Notes under the pieces: model-generated
Seen by the model: the letters and a program-made list of their open reading frames with translations, nothing else
What the model was told of the DNA's origin: nothing
Database searches by the model: none
Shown here: positions 4,688 to 6,322 of the stretch, piece after piece
Position numbering within the stretch: the stretch's first letter is position 1
How the letters are laid out: the number at the start of each line of letters is the position of its first letter
Source of the DNA: Bacillota bacterium
Lineage (GTDB): Bacteria; Bacillota_G; SHA-98; UBA4971
Direction of reading: 5' to 3'
Length of the DNA: 6,322 bases
Assembly: GCA_012512055.1 (NCBI GenBank)
Contig: JAAZEW010000180.1
Location: 1 to 6,322, forward strand
Position numbers and translations under genes: made by a program

Positions 4688-6322
4688 TTACCCGATTTTC
4701 AGCATCTCTTTTGCATGTTTCATGCTCGTTGCGCTAAGCTCAGGGTGTCCCCCCAACATCCTTGCGATTTCCCGGACACGGTCAGGATCTTTGAGCCTGG
4801 TTGACACTGTGCGGGCACGTCCGTCCTTGACCTCTTTGCCGATGGAGAAGTGGACATCTGCCATACAAGCTATTTGAGGCAAATGCGTAACACAAACCAC
4901 CTGCCTCACCTTACCGATGGCTGCCAGCTTCTCCCCGATGACAGTACCTGCCCTGCCCCCTATTCCTGCATCGATCTCATCAAATATCAGTGTTCCGACT
5001 TCGTCCACTGATGCCAGAATAGACTTAAGCGCCAGCATTATGCGGGAAATCTCTCCACCGCTTGCAATCCTTGCCAGAGATTTCGGGGGTTCACCGGGAT
5101 TTGCTGATAAGAGGAACTCCACAGTATCGACTCCGCCGGCTTTGACAGCCAGCATTTTTCCACCTACAGGGACTCCTTCCGCATCTTCCTTCTCTCTGAA
5201 GTCCACTTCAAAAACGGATGAACCCATGGCAAGCTCCTCAAGCTCTGAGCTGACACGCTTTCTGAGTATTTCGGCAGCATGCATCCGGACACTGCGAAGC
5301 TCTTCTGAAACCCTGCCCAAATCCAGGCGGGTCTTGGCGATGTCCTTTTCCATAACGGCAAGTTCCCGGACAGACGACTCAAGCCTTGTAATTTCGTCAC
5401 CTATTTCTTGTCTATAGCTCAGTATCTCGTCAACAGTATCTCCGTACTTCCTCTTCAGGCGCAAAATTGCAGCAAGCCTTGCCTCCGTCTCTTCCAGACG
5501 TCGTGGATCCCGGTCTATGCCGTCTCTGTAGACTCTAATCTCTCTGGAAGCTTCTTCGCATGCAGCCAAAGCAGTCTGAAGAAGCTCCTTAGAGTCCCTC
5601 AGAGTATTATCGATCGCGAGCACCGGCTCTAATTCTTCCAATATCGCGGCAATCGTGTCGATTACACCTGGAGCGCCATGGTCTTCCCCGTGCAGCAGGG
5701 CGTGGGAAAGAGAGGCTCTGTCGTAGAGCTCACCTGCTGAAGCCAGCACATGATGTTCGCGAACCAAAGATAGATCTTCACCCGGCGCCAGATTGGCAGC
5801 GTCAATCTCTTCTGACTGGAATCTTAGAAGATCCAGCCTCCTCTCGCGCTCCCGCTCACTTAACCGAAGCTCCTTGAGGCTTGCATCAAGCCGGTTCAGC
5901 CTTTGGTAGTAGGCCTCGACCTGTTCCTTGAGCCTCAACCCTTCCTCGCCTGAGAAATTGTCCAGATACTCTACATGCCTCTGTTGCTTCAGCAGAGCTT
6001 GGTGTTCATGTTGCCCATGAATGTCAACAAGATAGTCCCCTATGTCAGCAAGCATAGCCTGGGTAACCGGACGGCCGTTCACTCTTCGTTGGCTTCTTCC
6101 CGAGCTTGATATTGAGCAAGATATGACTAACGTATTGTCGTCACCGATTTCAAGGCCGAGATCTCTGAGATTCTTTCTTAAAGCTGCCTCCTGGGGAACG
6201 GAAAACACGCCGTGAACGGATGCTTCATCACACCCGGTCCGGATATGCTCAAGGGAGCCGCGTCCGCCAAGCAAGAGCGTTACGGCACCGATTATTATGG
6301 ATTTTCCCGCGCCTGTTTCACC
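4688..6322 (-). CDS. recN: DNA repair protein RecN, missing only the extreme N-terminus
   Basis: The frame is open from the right edge to TAA at 4688, giving 544 visible residues. Complete RecN proteins are about 550-580 residues, so roughly 28 N-terminal residues lie beyond the window. RecN is an SMC-like ATPase that acts early in double-strand break repair with RecA. The first visible residues are the Walker A motif GETGAGKS (6299-6322). Next come RRVNGRPVTQAMLADIGDYL and VDIHGQHEHQALL (visible residues about 99-111), both characteristic of RecN. A charged coiled-coil arm spans visible residues about 125-360. Then follow the ABC signature LARIASGGEISRIMLALKS (SGGE at 5051-5062), Walker B TLIFDEIDAGIGG (about 4955-4993) and the switch histidine in CVTHLPQIA (VTH at 4883-4891). 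All ATPase motifs in view are intact. In Bacillota recN is usually followed by spoIVB and spo0A; here the redox operon follows instead. Confidence 0.98.
   Translation of the reverse strand, partial: GETGAGKSIIIGAVTLLLGGRGSLEHIRTGCDEASVHGVFSVPQEAALRKNLRDLGLEIGDDNTLVISCSISSSGRSQRRVNGRPVTQAMLADIGDYLVDIHGQHEHQALLKQQRHVEYLDNFSGEEGLRLKEQVEAYYQRLNRLDASLKELRLSERERERRLDLLRFQSEEIDAANLAPGEDLSLVREHHVLASAGELYDRASLSHALLHGEDHGAPGVIDTIAAILEELEPVLAIDNTLRDSKELLQTALAACEEASREIRVYRDGIDRDPRRLEETEARLAAILRLKRKYGDTVDEILSYRQEIGDEITRLESSVRELAVMEKDIAKTRLDLGRVSEELRSVRMHAAEILRKRVSSELEELAMGSSVFEVDFREKEDAEGVPVGGKMLAVKAGGVDTVEFLLSANPGEPPKSLARIASGGEISRIMLALKSILASVDEVGTLIFDEIDAGIGGRAGTVIGEKLAAIGKVRQVVCVTHLPQIACMADVHFSIGKEVKDGRARTVSTRLKDPDRVREIARMLGGHPELSATSMKHAKEMLKIG

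Noticed and set aside
4917..5417. Plus-strand open frame of 166 residues, rich in Ser, Pro and Ala
   Set aside because: It is antisense to the ATPase and coiled-coil part of recN, where all recN motifs are intact; the Ser/Pro richness is a shadow effect.
1..6322. CRISPR arrays, tRNA or rRNA genes, insertion sequences, attachment sites
   Set aside because: I saw no regularly spaced repeats, cloverleaf, ribosomal RNA signature, transposase or long terminal inverted repeats; nearly all of the window is occupied by the seven genes.

Overview
All seven protein-coding genes I can support lie on the minus strand, so the window reads right to left. It looks like the chromosome of an anaerobic bacterium. 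The evidence is a tungsten-type aldehyde:ferredoxin oxidoreductase (AOR), a series of ferredoxin-like proteins, strong Shine-Dalgarno (SD) sequences matching the AGGAGGTGAT consensus, and probable TTG/GTG starts. Base composition is moderate, with no obvious shift along the window. A Clostridia-like member of the Bacillota is my best guess, but nothing here proves the taxonomy.

Right part (4688-6322): most of recN, the SMC-like ATPase of double-strand break repair. Only about the first 28 residues are missing beyond the right edge. A spacer of about 134 bases follows, with no convincing terminator or promoter.

Middle part (1169-4553): five tightly packed, overlapping genes. In transcription order they encode a small plant-type [2Fe-2S] protein, an HcnB/OoxA-like FAD protein, a two-cluster [4Fe-4S] protein with an unusual first cysteine motif, a stand-alone BFD-like [2Fe-2S] protein, and a DAO-family FAD protein (glycine/sarcosine oxidase, HcnC, proline dehydrogenase beta type). 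Together they are the parts of a multi-subunit amino-acid or amine dehydrogenase. Relatives are hydrogen cyanide synthase HcnABC, opine oxidases, D-hydroxyproline dehydrogenase and the archaeal dye-linked L-proline dehydrogenase. The substrate cannot be read from the sequence.

Left part (1-1120): a 138-residue polyferredoxin with sixteen cysteines (four [4Fe-4S] clusters), then directly the N-terminal 234 residues of an AOR-family protein, cut by the left edge. This pair resembles the AorA/AorB subunits of bacterial multi-subunit AORs.

All genes after recN are co-directional, and the largest gap among them is 48 bases, so a single transcript is plausible. The most interesting reading, which is inference, is a coupled pathway. 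The flavoprotein dehydrogenase would oxidise an amino acid or N-alkyl amino acid to an imine or aldehyde, AOR would oxidise the aldehyde to the acid, and the Fe-S proteins would pass both sets of electrons to a common low-potential acceptor.
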